NCBI RefSeq assembly: GCF_000155675.2
Contig: NC_020911.1
Location: 2,470,501-2,534,500, forward strand
Source of the DNA: Octadecabacter antarcticus 307
Lineage (GTDB): Bacteria > Pseudomonadota > Alphaproteobacteria > Rhodobacterales > Rhodobacteraceae
DNA length: 64,000 nt
Direction of reading: 5' to 3'
The notes beneath the pieces were generated by a model, which saw nothing but the letters and a program-made list of their open reading frames with translations, ran no database searches and was not told the DNA's origin. Numbering within the stretch: position 1 is the stretch's first letter; each line of letters begins with the position of its first letter. This document shows positions 54,489-64,000 of this stretch, in pieces. A program made the position numbers and the translations under genes.

Positions 54489-56804
54489 TCATGCAGTTTC
54501 AGATTGGGGCAGCACGACGGCCGCCTGAATTGGAAGTTGGATGACAGCCATGGCACCGTATCGCCCAGTTTTATTAAGGCCTGTTTCATCAAAGGCGGGC
54601 GCATCCGTAAGGCTGAGCGTGCCGCCATGTTCATCAATGATTTTTTTCACGATCGGCAGGCCAAGGCCCGTGCCTTTTTCGCGGGTCGTCACGTAGGGCT
54701 CAAACAGTCTAGCGCGATCTTCTGGCAGACCAATGCCATTATCCGCAATGGTAATTTTTGCCATATCGTCGCTGGTTGACAGCGTGATCCGAATTTGTGG
54801 GATTACGTCCACATCAGGGTATTTTTCTTGCAGGCTTTCAATGGCTTCGCCCGCGTTCTTAATCAGGTTTGTAAGGGCTTGCGACATCATCGTACTGTCC
54901 AGATCAGCCCATATTTTGCCACCATCGATAGTCGTCTCAAACGTCACATCCGGCTGGCCGGCTTCTTGCAAGGTCACAGCGTCGCGCATGATCGCAGCCA
55001 GATCATAAGTGCGCCGGTCTGGTTCCGGCATACGTGCAAATTTGGAAAACTCATCAACTATGCGCCGTAAGTCATTGGTTTGGCGCACGATAACATCGGT
55101 AAGATGTTCCAGATCAGGTGCGTCTTTGCCCGCGTGCACGCGGAACTTTCGCTTGATGCGTTCTGCTGACAGTTGGATTGGCGTCAATGGGTTCTTAATC
55201 TCGTGTGCAATGCGTCGCGCCACGTCGCCCCACGCAGCCATGCGTTGCGCCGAAACTAAGTCGGTCACGTCCTCAAACGCGACGACAAACCCTTCAAGTG
55301 TTCCGTCTTCGCGCAGACGGTGCGACATTCGCACAAGCAGGCTTTCCTGCTGCCCGCCACGCACAAGGTTCACTTGGCCCTGCGCGACGGATTTGCCACC
55401 CTTCGTGATTTCTTGAAACAGGTCCGCAAATTCAGGCACCACCACCGACAACGCCGTGCTTTGACCACCATCGACGTCCAACAAGCGGTTTGCAGATCGG
55501 TTCACGAACATCACGCGCCCATCTTCGTCCAGTCCAACAACGCCGGACGGCACCGATGACAGGACCGAATCAAACAGCCGTCTGCGGCGTTCGATCTGGC
55601 GGTTATTGTCCAACAATTCCTCGCGTTGATTGCGCAATTGTGCGGTCATTTGGTTAAAATAACGCCCCAGCTGCGCGATCTCATCTTCCCCCTCTTCTTC
55701 GGGCACGTGAACATTCAGATCACCCGCACCAACCCGCTGTGACGCGCCGACCAACCGGCCCACGGGACGCGAAAGACGCTCTGCGAACCATAACCCAACC
55801 CATACCGCAGCCAGAATCAGAATGAGAGCAAAGCCCAGATATATAAGGCCAAATTCAAACAAAATTCGCCCGCGCTCACTTTCCAGCTGACCATAAAGCG
55901 CCACCGTTTCTTGGGTGTCGTCCAGCAATGCTAAAATCGCACCATCCACCGGACGGGACACATATAGATACTTGTCACTGAACGCCGACAGCGGGAGCAA
56001 AGCGCGAAATTCATTGTTGGCCCAGTCTTGGATGATCACCAAACCAGTCTCACGGGCCTCTAAAATTTCGGCAGCGCTCGGCTGTTCGAAATAGAACTCG
56101 TAGGACCTATCCCCGCGGGCCCAAATCTCACCCACGCCGTCCAACACAAACGCTTCCGTCAAGCCACGTTCAATTTGTGGCTGCACACGTGCCAAGGCCT
56201 GACGCACTTCGCCACGTTCCATAAAGAACGTCTGCAGACGCTCAGTATTAAGGTATCCAGCCAGCGCATTGGCGTCACGCACCACCTCTTGGCGGTGTTC
56301 CTCTTCGTAGGCTTCTGCGGCGGACAGCGAGTTGCCCAAAACATCGCGCACCCGTTCGGAAAACCACCCTTCAAGGCCGATATTGATTGTCAAAACTGCG
56401 AAAACAGCGACTGCAACTGTTGGAATAAGCGCCAAAAGCGCAAAGACACCCGTCAATCGCAGGTGAAGCCGTGAACCCGCCGACTTATTGCGCCGTGCTG
56501 CGATCATGCTAACAACCCGCGACAAGACAAGGGCTGCGATGATCAGAATGTAGATGATGTCGGACAACAAAATCAGGCGCAGAAATTCAGTACGTCCGGT
56601 TTGATCCAGCGGGCGCAGGGCCGTGATCGTCAAAATAACGAGAAGCGGCCCAAGCATAACAAGCACAACCGCGGCCCAATTCTGCACGCTGCGCCGTCTC
56701 CGCCAGCGCGAAAATGACAACCTGTTCTTTCCCAATTGGGATCGCTGCACGCGAAACGCCCCGCTTTCAAAGGGCTTATGCGTTGCTGTCAAACAACGCC
56801 GCAC
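54489..56804 (-). CDS. ntrY: Sensor histidine kinase NtrY
   Basis: A 771-residue membrane kinase of the NtrYX system, linked to nitrogen, redox and envelope responses. Hydrophobic helices lie in the first 170 residues and near 320-345, followed by HAMP, PAS, phospho-acceptor AHEIKNPLTPIQLSAERIKR and the ATPase domain (NLIKNAGEAIESL, ADNGIGLP, GTGLGLPIVKKI). The assigned start is GTG at 56804, the first possible start after an in-frame TAG; it has only a weak ribosome site, so the true start may be some codons later. Confidence 0.92.
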   Translation of the reverse strand: MRRCLTATHKPFESGAFRVQRSQLGKNRLSFSRWRRRRSVQNWAAVVLVMLGPLLVILTITALRPLDQTGRTEFLRLILLSDIIYILIIAALVLSRVVSMIAARRNKSAGSRLHLRLTGVFALLALIPTVAVAVFAVLTINIGLEGWFSERVRDVLGNSLSAAEAYEEEHRQEVVRDANALAGYLNTERLQTFFMERGEVRQALARVQPQIERGLTEAFVLDGVGEIWARGDRSYEFYFEQPSAAEILEARETGLVIIQDWANNEFRALLPLSAFSDKYLYVSRPVDGAILALLDDTQETVALYGQLESERGRILFEFGLIYLGFALILILAAVWVGLWFAERLSRPVGRLVGASQRVGAGDLNVHVPEEEGEDEIAQLGRYFNQMTAQLRNQREELLDNNRQIERRRRLFDSVLSSVPSGVVGLDEDGRVMFVNRSANRLLDVDGGQSTALSVVVPEFADLFQEITKGGKSVAQGQVNLVRGGQQESLLVRMSHRLREDGTLEGFVVAFEDVTDLVSAQRMAAWGDVARRIAHEIKNPLTPIQLSAERIKRKFRVHAGKDAPDLEHLTDVIVRQTNDLRRIVDEFSKFARMPEPDRRTYDLAAIMRDAVTLQEAGQPDVTFETTIDGGKIWADLDSTMMSQALTNLIKNAGEAIESLQEKYPDVDVIPQIRITLSTSDDMAKITIADNGIGLPEDRARLFEPYVTTREKGTGLGLPIVKKIIDEHGGTLSLTDAPAFDETGLNKTGRYGAMAVIQLPIQAAVVLPQSETA

Positions 56805-56874
56805 CCACCGCCTGTTGAAGTGATCCTACCCTGACCCAAGTGTGGGGCCAGAGGGCCACGCTTATGTTGCGCTT

Positions 56875-58233
56875 TTACATCAATTTGCGGCGGCGTGTCA
56901 CGTGGATATCCAGATCTGTGATCTTTTTTCTCAAGGTATTGCGGTTGATGCCCAAAAGCTCGGCACATTTAGCTTGATTTCCAGATGTTGCGTCCAGCGC
57001 TATTTCAATTAATGGCGCCTCAACTTCACGCAAAATGCGCTGATACAGGCCGTCGGGTGGCAGCGCGCCGCCATGCAAATCAAAATATCGCTTAAGGTGT
57101 TGAGTGACTGAACTGGATAGCTTGTCCGAACTGCCGGTCTGCAAAGGTTCAATCGCAGGCTGTGATCCGAGCACCTGTTCGACCTCGGGGCGGTGAATAT
57201 CTTCGTGGGTCGATGTCACAACCAAGCGGCGCACGACATTTTCAAGTTGACGCACATTTCCTGGCCATGTGTAGGCCCTCACGATATCGATTGCACTGCT
57301 TGCGAGGCGACGCACAGGTGCACCATCGCGTTCGGCGCGTGACAGAAAATGCTGCGCCAAAAGCGGGATGTCATCGACGCGGTCGCGTAACGGCGGCACG
57401 ATCAGCGTCACCCCCGCGAGCCGATAGTACAAATCTTCGCGCACGCGCCCCTCTTCCATCGCGATCACCAAATCAGTGCGCGACGTCGCGATAATCCGCG
57501 GTGCCGTGTCGCCTAGTGCGTCCAGCATCCGCACAATTCGGCTTTGGGTGGCCATTGAAAAGTCACCTACTTCATCAAACACAAGGCTGCCACCCTTCAC
57601 GCGCGACAGCAGCAATTGCGGCCCGTCCATTCCTTCCATATCGTTGGCCGTGGCGGTTACGAACGGCAATGATCGACGGTCCGAGAAGTCATGAATGGCG
57701 CGCGCGATCAGGCTTTTGCCAGTACCGCTTTCGCCGGATACCAGCACCGACAGCGGCGTATTCATTACCCGAGCTACAAGCCGATATAGCGTCTGCATCG
57801 CGGCTGTGCGCCCAACCAGTGGTAGATCATCGGATTTCTCATCGCGTTGGCGGGTGGCTGGCGCGCGGGCTTTTACCTCAAGGGCTCGGGCGGCGCGTTT
57901 CATTAAGTCCGGCAAATCGAACGGCTTTGGCAGATAATCGTATGCGTCGGCTTCTGCCGCTTGGATTGCTGTCATGATGGTGTTTTGGGCCGAAATCACA
58001 ATGACAGGCAAGCCCGGCCGCGCCAAGGCGATTTTCGGCAGTTGTTCAAGACCATTGCCGTCAGGCATGACGACGTCCGAAATCACCAGATCACCCTTTC
58101 CTTCTTCCACCCAGCGCATCAGCGTCACCAAAGACGACGTCGCATGGACTTTGCAGCCCGCGCGGGTAAACGCCTGCGTTAGCACCGTGCGGATCGTGCG
58201 GTCGTCGTCGGCAACCAGAACAGTTCCATCCAT
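56875..58233 (-). CDS. ntrC: Nitrogen regulation response regulator NtrC (lacking GAFTGA)
   Basis: A 452-residue activator phosphorylated by NtrB. Receiver with Asp53 (LVISDVVMP) and Lys in [12 protein letters not shown]+ domain with Walker A GESGTGKS and Walker [10 protein letters not shown], and C-terminal HTH ([20 protein letters not shown]). Between [12 protein letters not shown] and the Walker B region the stretch that normally holds GAFTGA is missing. Rhodobacter capsulatus NtrC has the same deletion and works with the housekeeping RNA polymerase instead of sigma-54. It abuts ntrB. Confidence 0.95.
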   Translation of the reverse strand: MDGTVLVADDDRTIRTVLTQAFTRAGCKVHATSSLVTLMRWVEEGKGDLVISDVVMPDGNGLEQLPKIALARPGLPVIVISAQNTIMTAIQAAEADAYDYLPKPFDLPDLMKRAARALEVKARAPATRQRDEKSDDLPLVGRTAAMQTLYRLVARVMNTPLSVLVSGESGTGKSLIARAIHDFSDRRSLPFVTATANDMEGMDGPQLLLSRVKGGSLVFDEVGDFSMATQSRIVRMLDALGDTAPRIIATSRTDLVIAMEEGRVREDLYYRLAGVTLIVPPLRDRVDDIPLLAQHFLSRAERDGAPVRRLASSAIDIVRAYTWPGNVRQLENVVRRLVVTSTHEDIHRPEVEQVLGSQPAIEPLQTGSSDKLSSSVTQHLKRYFDLHGGALPPDGLYQRILREVEAPLIEIALDATSGNQAKCAELLGINRNTLRKKITDLDIHVTRRRKLM

Positions 58234-59298
58234 CTAAACGTCTCCTTTTAAGTCAGCAGGAATTGTCGGCAGGGACAGGCGAAATGTTGTCCGACCCGGT
58301 TCTGAATCCACCGATATCCAGCCCCCTACATCAGCGATCAATTTACTCACCAACGCGAGGCCGAGGCCGGTGCCGTTTTCACGCCCGGAAATGAACGGTT
58401 CAAACACATCCGAGGCAATGTCGGGCGGCAAGCCCGGGCCGTCATCGATAACTTCAATTTGCAGCGGCAGATGGGCAGCGGTTCCATCATCGCGTTTCAT
58501 TCGTAGCGAGGGTTCGTAGAAGGTGTGCAGCCGGATTGACCCACCTGCTCCTCCGGCCTCAGATGCGTTTTTGAGAAGATTCAGGAGCACTTGCAGCAAT
58601 TGATCCCCGTCCACATAGGCTAACGGGAGCGATGGATCGTAGTCTTCGATCATCATCATATGTGCACCAAAACCCACCGATGCAGATTGACGCGCGCGGT
58701 CCAGAACATCGTGGATATTGATGGCGCTGCGGTTGGGCGGTTGCAGATTTCCGAATTGTTCGACCTGTTCCAGCAGTTTCACAATTCGGCGCGATTCCTC
58801 AACGATCAGGTCGGTCATTTCGCAATCCTCGGGCGACAACGTCATCGACAAAAGCTGCGCTGCACCCGTGATCCCAGCAAGTGGGTTCTTGATTTCATGG
58901 GCAAGCATTTCTGCCATACCAATCGCAGACCGCGCAGCGCGGACAGATTTTGCTGATTTATTCAGCCGCGCTGCCATTTCACGCGGCTCAAATATCATCA
59001 ACATCTGATCACCGCCGTCCAAGAGTGGCGCAAATTGAATGTTGCATTGCTGCGGCGGCCGCTCTTTGCTGCTGACATCGACATCATTGATGAACAGCGA
59101 TGTTCGGTTGGCGCTGGCCCGCGCGTAGGCAGTTTCAAGCTGTGCGTCAATCATCACCGTGTCCCACAAAAGCCCGTCCTTTAGGGCTCTGGTTGACAGG
59201 TTCAAAAACGCTTCAGCCGCTGGATTACTCTGTGCAATCGTGTCGTTGGGGTTCAGCAGCAACGCGGGCACCGGCAATGAATTCCAAAGCGCGTTCAT
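58234..59298 (-). CDS. ntrB: Nitrogen regulation sensor kinase NtrB
   Basis: A 354-residue soluble kinase/phosphatase controlled by PII. PAS domain about residues 1-110, phospho-acceptor His134 in MLAHEIKNPLAGITGAAQLL, ATPase domain with LLNLLKNASEAGGAGG, VIDDGPGLPPDIA and GTGLGLALVSKLI. Start overlaps the dusB stop by 4 bp; its stop is directly before ntrC. Confidence 0.95.
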   Translation of the reverse strand: MNALWNSLPVPALLLNPNDTIAQSNPAAEAFLNLSTRALKDGLLWDTVMIDAQLETAYARASANRTSLFINDVDVSSKERPPQQCNIQFAPLLDGGDQMLMIFEPREMAARLNKSAKSVRAARSAIGMAEMLAHEIKNPLAGITGAAQLLSMTLSPEDCEMTDLIVEESRRIVKLLEQVEQFGNLQPPNRSAINIHDVLDRARQSASVGFGAHMMMIEDYDPSLPLAYVDGDQLLQVLLNLLKNASEAGGAGGSIRLHTFYEPSLRMKRDDGTAAHLPLQIEVIDDGPGLPPDIASDVFEPFISGRENGTGLGLALVSKLIADVGGWISVDSEPGRTTFRLSLPTIPADLKGDV

Positions 59299-60284
59299 GC
59301 GGCCTGCCCCGCAAAGTTACGTGTGGCCAGCGCATCTGGCAACAGTTTGAACACCTGTTCGGGGTCGCGTTCTGTGAGAACAGCCCTGCGCAGGTTTGGT
59401 TCAGAGTCACATTGATCCATGTACCACCCCAAATGTTTGCGCGCGACTTTGCTGCCCATCTGGCTGCCATAAAAGCTTAACATTGCGTCATAGTGATCTG
59501 ATACCATTCGTATAAATGTGTTTCCTTGTGGCGGGGCTGGCACAACATGGCCACTTAGTTGCGCGGCCACGTCGCGCAATATCCACGGGCGGCCCTGCGC
59601 CCCGCGCCCGATCATCACACCGTCCGCGCCCGATGCGTTGAGCGCGGTTTTCGCCGTCACCGCATCAATGATATCGCCATTGGCAATCACCGGAATCGAC
59701 ACTGCGTTCTTGACCTGCGCGATGGCATTCCAATTGGCATGACCTTTGTAGAACTGGCACCTTGTGCGGCCATGAATGACTATCCGCGCGATCCCTGCGT
59801 TTTCAGCGCGGATTGCCAATTCCGCCGCATTCAGCAGCCTGTCGTCCCAGCCAAGACGCGTCTTTAACGTAACCGGAATATCAACCGCACCAACCACCGC
59901 ATCAATCAATGTCAGCGCGTGATCCAGATCGCGCAGTAGTGCGGATCCGGAATACCCACTGGTTACCTTTTTAGCAGGACAACCCATGTTGATATCAATC
60001 ATCGCTGCACCATTGGCCGCGACGTGGCGCGCCGCTTCGGCCATCCAATGTGCCTCGCGTCCGGCAAGCTGCACTGCGGTGCTGGCTTGACTAAGCCCCA
60101 ATTCCGCTTTTTCACGCACGCCGGGTTTGGCCTGGACCATTTCTTGGCTGGCGATCATTTCGGACACAACCCAGCCGGCCCCAAACGACGCCACAAGCTG
60201 GCGAAACGGCAAATCTGTGATCCCGGCCAGCGGTGCAAGTGCCACCGGGCTGTCAGGGTCTGGCAAGGGGATGACACTGTGCAT
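59295..60284 (-). CDS. dusB: tRNA dihydrouridine synthase DusB
   Basis: A 329-residue FMN enzyme reducing uridines in tRNA. LAPLAGITDLPFRQLVASFG at the start, catalytic Cys in DINMGCPAKKVTSGYSGSAL, IVIHGRTRCQFYKGHANW and ANGDIIDAVTAKTAL with VMIGRGAQGRPWI. In alphaproteobacteria this gene (nifR3) regularly heads the ntrBC operon, as here. Confidence 0.95.
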   Translation of the reverse strand: MHSVIPLPDPDSPVALAPLAGITDLPFRQLVASFGAGWVVSEMIASQEMVQAKPGVREKAELGLSQASTAVQLAGREAHWMAEAARHVAANGAAMIDINMGCPAKKVTSGYSGSALLRDLDHALTLIDAVVGAVDIPVTLKTRLGWDDRLLNAAELAIRAENAGIARIVIHGRTRCQFYKGHANWNAIAQVKNAVSIPVIANGDIIDAVTAKTALNASGADGVMIGRGAQGRPWILRDVAAQLSGHVVPAPPQGNTFIRMVSDHYDAMLSFYGSQMGSKVARKHLGWYMDQCDSEPNLRRAVLTERDPEQVFKLLPDALATRNFAGQAA

Positions 60285-60355
60285 GGGTAGCAGTTAGCGC
60301 GAACGAACCCCAACTTCAACGTGGGCAAGGTGAATTATCAGGCAGAATACACGGC

Positions 60356-60374
60356 ATGCCTAATATTTAGGCAT
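60356..60374. promoter_or_regulatory. Perfect palindrome ATGCCTAA-TAT-TTAGGCAT in the dusB/ispDF divergent gap
   Basis: A 19-bp perfect inverted repeat 72 bp upstream of dusB and 69 bp upstream of ispDF. Its half-site spacing (one helical turn between centres) suits a dimeric repressor. I do not recognise the regulator. Confidence 0.45.
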
Positions 60375-60442
60375 ATAACCGCATGCACTTCCCTCGACGC
60401 GTCGCTATGGGTAGAACTCACCCATCGAAAGGGCGCCCATAA

Positions 60443-61618
60443 ATGCAATCCGAGATACAGTCTGACATGCAAAATCCACCAACTGTTGCTGCCATCATCG
60501 TCGCCGCTGGACGCGGGCAGCGGGCGGGTGGTGGCGTGCCAAAGCAATGGCACCATATTGCTGGTCAATCGGTCGTGCAGCACACCTTGGACATCTTTGC
60601 GTCGCATCCGCGCATCACAGAAATTGTCCTTGTTGTCGCGGCGCAAGACCGCACCCTTGTGGACACGTTGACGCTCCCCCCGCACGCCAGTATCGCGATT
60701 GGCGGTGCAGAGCGGTCCTTGTCAGTCCTGTCAGGCCTTAACGCGATCCAAGCTGACTATGTTTTAATCCACGACGCCGCGCGATGCTGTGTTCCGCCTG
60801 ACGTCATTGACCGCGTCTTAAATGCCCTACAAACCGCACAAGCAGCCGCGCCAGCATTGCCTGTCACCGACGCGCTTTGGACAGGCGAACATGGCCAAGT
60901 CACTGGCGTGCAGGATCGCAATTGCCTGTACCGTGCCCAAACACCACAAGGGTTCGTGCGCCAGTTGATTTTGGACGCCCACGGCACGCATGCTGAAGGC
61001 AGTGCGGATGATGTCGAAGTCGCGCGGCGCGCTGGAATGGATGTGACGATCGTGCAGGGCGACGCCCGCAACCTCAAAATCACCACGCCTGCCGATTTTG
61101 CGCGGGCTGCAAAATTGCTGGAGACACGAATGGATATCCGAACCGGAAACGGATTTGACGTGCACCGTTTTGGCGCAGGCGACCATGTGATGCTTTGCGG
61201 TGTGAAAATCCCGCACAGCCGTGGCCTGCAAGGCCATTCTGACGCAGACGTCGGAATGCACACGGTAACAGATGCGATTTATGGCGCGCTGTGTCGTGGC
61301 GATATTGGTCAGCATTTCCCGCCCAGTGATCCACAATGGAAAGGCGCTGCGAGCGATATTTTTCTAAACCACGCCTGCGCCCTCGCCCGCGAAATGGGCT
61401 TTGAGATTAACCATATGGATTGCACATTGATCTGCGAGTTCCCCAAGATCGGCCCTGTAGCGGCGGCGATGCGGACGCGTATGGCGCAGATCTTGGGCAT
61501 CGACATTGACCGCGTCAGCGTCAAGGCGACAACGTCTGAACGCCTTGGCTTTACGGGGCGCGGCGAAGGCATTGCAGCGATGGCCACGGTCACACTGATA
61601 AAAGGGGCAGCATCATGA
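60443..61618 (+). CDS. ispDF: Bifunctional IspD/IspF (MEP pathway)
   Basis: A 391-residue fusion. The N-terminal IspD part (about 12-225; [44 protein letters not shown]) makes CDP-methylerythritol; the C-terminal IspF part (about 232-390; [40 protein letters not shown] with zinc His and Asp, [20 protein letters not shown]) cyclises it. The fusion is standard in alphaproteobacteria. A later Met (MQNPPT) is a possible alternative start. Overlaps pgpA by 4 bp. Confidence 0.95.
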   Translation: MQSEIQSDMQNPPTVAAIIVAAGRGQRAGGGVPKQWHHIAGQSVVQHTLDIFASHPRITEIVLVVAAQDRTLVDTLTLPPHASIAIGGAERSLSVLSGLNAIQADYVLIHDAARCCVPPDVIDRVLNALQTAQAAAPALPVTDALWTGEHGQVTGVQDRNCLYRAQTPQGFVRQLILDAHGTHAEGSADDVEVARRAGMDVTIVQGDARNLKITTPADFARAAKLLETRMDIRTGNGFDVHRFGAGDHVMLCGVKIPHSRGLQGHSDADVGMHTVTDAIYGALCRGDIGQHFPPSDPQWKGAASDIFLNHACALAREMGFEINHMDCTLICEFPKIGPVAAAMRTRMAQILGIDIDRVSVKATTSERLGFTGRGEGIAAMATVTLIKGAAS

Positions 61619-62127
61619 AAGACCAAGCGAAAGACCAGTGGGCAAAGATCACCGCGACGGTGTTTTACGTCGGTTACATGAAGCCCGCGCCCGGGACGTG
61701 GGGGTCGTTGGCCGCGCTGCCGCTGGCCTGGTTGATATACCAGATTGGCGGCATCTGGCTGTTCGCATTGGCGATACCGGCAACCTACATCACGGGCTAC
61801 ATTGCGACCAAATGGATGACGACGGGCACAGACAACCACGACCCATCCGAGATCGTGATCGACGAAGTCGTTGGCCAGTGGATCGCGCTTTTACCAGTCT
61901 TGGTTGGCGCGTCTATGACGAATGTGTCGTCCTTGTCATTGTGGCCCGGATGGATCGCTGCGTTCGGGTTTTTCCGCCTTTATGACATCGTCAAACCGGG
62001 TCCGATCGGCTGGGCTGACCGCAAAGACAACGCCACTGGCGTGATGTTGGATGATGTGATCGCAGGCGTGATTGCCGCGGTCTGCGTCATCGGACTTGCG
62101 GGGGTTTGGCACGGGATTGCAACATGA
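61615..62127 (+). CDS. pgpA: Phosphatidylglycerophosphatase A
   Basis: A 170-residue membrane phosphatase making phosphatidylglycerol. [40 protein letters not shown] and [20 protein letters not shown] are the PgpA family blocks with acidic catalytic residues; several hydrophobic helices. Starts inside the ispDF stop and ends inside the next start, so the three genes are translationally coupled. Confidence 0.94.
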   Translation: MKDQAKDQWAKITATVFYVGYMKPAPGTWGSLAALPLAWLIYQIGGIWLFALAIPATYITGYIATKWMTTGTDNHDPSEIVIDEVVGQWIALLPVLVGASMTNVSSLSLWPGWIAAFGFFRLYDIVKPGPIGWADRKDNATGVMLDDVIAGVIAAVCVIGLAGVWHGIAT

Positions 62128-62597
62128 CATTGGCCGCGCAGGTTGTTGATGCCGCGATTGCCAAAGGCGTCACGATCACCACCGCCGAAAGCTGCACAGG
62201 CGGTCTGGTGTCTGCTGCTCTCACGGATATTGCAGGCAGTTCTGCGGTGTTTGAGCGTGGCTTTGTCACCTATTCCAACGCGGCGAAGGTCGCTATGGTG
62301 CGGGTTAATCCCGCCACCCTGGACGCATTCGGTGCCGTCAGCGAACAGGTTGCCGAACAGATGGCACGCGGTGCACGACAGTCGGCATCAGCAGATATTG
62401 CGGTGTCTATCACAGGAATTGCCGGCCCCGGTGGATCTGATCACAAACCCGAAGGTCGGGTTTGTTTCGGGCTCGACGTTGGCGGTGATGTGCAGACAGT
62501 CACGCACGAATTCGGCGCCTTGGGGCGTGCACAGGTTCGCATCCGCAGTGTTCAAACCGCACTGACGTTGCTGCAAGGCGCGCTGGAATCACTTTAG
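62124..62597 (+). CDS. pncC: CinA-type nicotinamide-nucleotide amidohydrolase (PncC)
   Basis: A 157-residue CinA C-terminal-domain protein that deamidates NMN to nicotinate mononucleotide. TTAESCTGGLVSAALTDIAG, ERGFVTYSNAAKVAMV and VSITGIAGPGGSDHKPEGRV are the conserved blocks; no N-terminal MoCF domain, so it is the short PncC form. ATG at 62124 overlaps the pgpA stop (ATGA); an in-frame start 18 bp earlier is less likely. Confidence 0.93.
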   Translation: MTLAAQVVDAAIAKGVTITTAESCTGGLVSAALTDIAGSSAVFERGFVTYSNAAKVAMVRVNPATLDAFGAVSEQVAEQMARGARQSASADIAVSITGIAGPGGSDHKPEGRVCFGLDVGGDVQTVTHEFGALGRAQVRIRSVQTALTLLQGALESL

Positions 62598-62683
62598 CGA
62601 CATTTTTGGGCGTGATGCCAAATAACTGCCCTAATATTCACCAATTACATAATGCCTGCAAATTATGCAGCCTTAGGGATGAA

Positions 62684-62700
62684 CGCCTCTTTAAGTGGCG
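62684..62700 (+). promoter_or_regulatory. CGCC-N9-GGCG site upstream of amt, candidate NtrC box
   Basis: CGCCTCTTTAAGTGGCG matches the CGCC-N9-GGC pattern described for Rhodobacter capsulatus NtrC and lies 52 bp before the ammonium transporter. A second inverted repeat, CTGCA-AATTA-TGCAG, is at 62656-62670. Both fit nitrogen control of amt, pending a binding test. Confidence 0.5.
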
Positions 62701-62751
62701 GTGTATTTACGTTTTGGGACCAGCCAGACCCAGACATGAAGGAATAGTAAA

Positions 62752-63933
62752 ATGAACGGAGCGGACACCGCTTGGATTATCGTCGCAACCGCGCTTGTGT
62801 TGTTTATGACCCTGCCCGGATTGGCGTTGTTTTACGGCGGTTTGGTGCGGGCACGAAATGTGCTCAGCGTCTTTATGCAATGTTTCGGGATCGCCTGCTT
62901 GATGTCGGTCCTGTGGCTTGCATTTGGGTATTCCATCGCATTTGGCGATGGCAATGCCTACTGGGGTGGCTTGGATAAGGCATTCCTGATCGGCATCACC
63001 GAAGACACGATGGCGGGTAACATTCCAGAAGTGTTGTTCTTTGCGTTCCAAATGACGTTTGCGATCATTACTCCTGCGCTGATTGTAGGTGCTTATGTCG
63101 AACGGATCGGGTTTGGGTTTGTTATGACATTCTCGGGGCTGTGGATGTTGCTGTGTTACGCGCCTGTGGCCCATTGGGTTTGGGGTGGCGGTCTGCTTGC
63201 GGGTGAAGACTGGTCGCTATTTGAAAATGGCGTGAATGATTTCGCAGGTGGTATTGTGGTGCACCAAACCGCAGGTCTGGCAGCGCTGATTGTGGCTTTC
63301 TTTCTTGGGCCACGGCGCGATAAATCCAAACCACCGCATAATCCCGGAATGGTGATGATCGGTGCCGCGATGCTGTGGGTCGGTTGGTTCGGCTTTAATG
63401 GCGGGTCCGAACTGGCAGCCAACGGATCAGCAGCGATGGCAATCACAGTGACGCATTTTTCCGCTGCGGCCGCGTCACTGACGTGGGCCTTGTGGGAACG
63501 CGTCCGCTTTGGCAAATCGTCGCTGGTCGGATTGGTAACCGGCACGATCGCGGGCCTTGCGTCAATTACGCCTGCGTCCGGTTCTGTCGGCCCGATCGAG
63601 GCACTTCTGATCGGCGCAGTTGCGGGCATCATGTGCCAAGAGCTATGCCATGTCGTCAAACGAACCCTGAACATCGACGATACATTGGATGTCTTTGCGG
63701 TGCACGGGGTGGGCGGTATGTTTGGTATCGTCATGCTGGCGGTGTTTGGTCATGCGGGCTGGACAGAACAGCTGGGGGGCCTTGCGGTTGTCGGTGTCTG
63801 GACGGTTGTTGTGACCTCGGTTATCGTGCTCGTCGTCAAGGCGATCTTCCCGATCCGCGTGGGCGAAGAAGATGAACACACCGGCCTCGACCTGTCATCA
63901 CACGGCGAACGCGCCTATGATATGTCGAGCTAA
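62752..63933 (+). CDS. amt: Ammonium transporter (Amt family)
   Basis: A 393-residue, roughly 11-helix channel-like ammonium transporter. The twin pore His are His171 (DFAGGIVVHQTAG) and His318 (FAVHGVGGMFG); Asp163 corresponds to the recruitment-site Asp. Family start LPGLALFYGGLVRARNVLSV is clear. There is no cleavable signal peptide and no glnK beside it, unlike the usual glnK-amtB pair. GAAGGA precedes the ATG. Confidence 0.94.
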   Translation: MNGADTAWIIVATALVLFMTLPGLALFYGGLVRARNVLSVFMQCFGIACLMSVLWLAFGYSIAFGDGNAYWGGLDKAFLIGITEDTMAGNIPEVLFFAFQMTFAIITPALIVGAYVERIGFGFVMTFSGLWMLLCYAPVAHWVWGGGLLAGEDWSLFENGVNDFAGGIVVHQTAGLAALIVAFFLGPRRDKSKPPHNPGMVMIGAAMLWVGWFGFNGGSELAANGSAAMAITVTHFSAAAASLTWALWERVRFGKSSLVGLVTGTIAGLASITPASGSVGPIEALLIGAVAGIMCQELCHVVKRTLNIDDTLDVFAVHGVGGMFGIVMLAVFGHAGWTEQLGGLAVVGVWTVVVTSVIVLVVKAIFPIRVGEEDEHTGLDLSSHGERAYDMSS

Positions 63934-63957
63934 ATTAGAACGAGTGTTGAAACAAAG

Positions 63958-63980
63958 CGGGCGCTTCGGCGCCCGTTTCT
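63958..63980 (+). terminator. Intrinsic terminator after amt
   Basis: 7-bp stem CGGGCGC/GCGCCCG with a stable TTCG tetraloop, followed by TTTCT, 24 bp past the amt stop. Confidence 0.85.
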
Positions 63981-64000
63981 ATGCCCCTGTGATCGCGCCA

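Overview
The window is a chromosomal segment of an alphaproteobacterium, most likely Rhodobacteraceae (Roseobacter group). This rests on gene order: dusB-ntrB-ntrC-ntrY-ntrX-trkA-trkH-hfq-hflX, phoR-pstS-pstC-pstA-pstB-phoU-phoB, a fused ispDF, class II DAHP synthase, PAS_5-type and GlxA-type proteins, and abundant polyamine ABC and TRAP uptake genes. GC looks moderate for the family and there are several insertion-sequence remnants; an Octadecabacter-like genome is a guess, not a call.

Layout. 1-1.7 kb: 5' part of katG, cut by the window edge. 1.8-9.2 kb: polyamine locus, with an FAD amine oxidase and a class III aminotransferase divergent from a potFGHI-type ABC operon. 9.2-16.3 kb: phosphate regulon on the minus strand with a Pho box before pstS. 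16.3-19.6 kb: yicC-gmk-gamma carbonic anhydrase-PLP lyase chain. 19.6-22.3 kb: IS3 remnant, lone FAD oxidoreductase, rpsU. 22.3-34.1 kb: eleven minus-strand genes (polyamine-type ABC importer, iron-type alcohol dehydrogenase, aldehyde dehydrogenase, glutamine-synthetase-like ligase, TRAP transporter, N-formylglutamate-amidohydrolase-like enzyme) facing a divergent RpiR regulator and a DadA-like oxidase. Together they look like uptake and gamma-glutamyl-type breakdown of an amine or amino alcohol. 36.9-39.8 kb: graveyard of IS903-type (two copies), IS6 and IS30 remnants. 40-48.3 kb: PAS protein, DAHP synthase, GlxA regulator, two small secreted proteins, a broken outer-membrane protein, 3-hydroxyisobutyrate-dehydrogenase-like enzyme and a penicillin-acylase-family hydrolase. 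48.4-60.3 kb: hflX to dusB, covering RNA chaperone, potassium uptake and nitrogen control. 60.4-64 kb: ispDF-pgpA-cinA and an ammonium transporter.

The most unusual thing seen is a family of seven 37-41 bp insertions, all inside the IS remnants at 37.0-39.8 kb. Each has conserved ends (CCCCTCTCA and TGCCGGGCAA) around a hairpin whose sequence varies but whose pairing is kept. They sit in the transposase genes as clean insertions: removing them restores the ancestral reading frame. One is shared by the two IS903-type copies, is exactly 13 codons long and carries an in-frame TGA, yet one of those copies has perfect 9-bp target duplications and so moved while carrying it. I do not recognise this element family.

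Other points: NtrC lacks the GAFTGA loop, as in Rhodobacter capsulatus, and a CGCC-N9-GGCG site lies before amt; NtrX has lost the Walker B glutamate; PhoR has no visible membrane segments; Hfq carries Ser in place of the usual His of its YKHA motif; one polyamine permease has about 150 extra residues with four added membrane segments.
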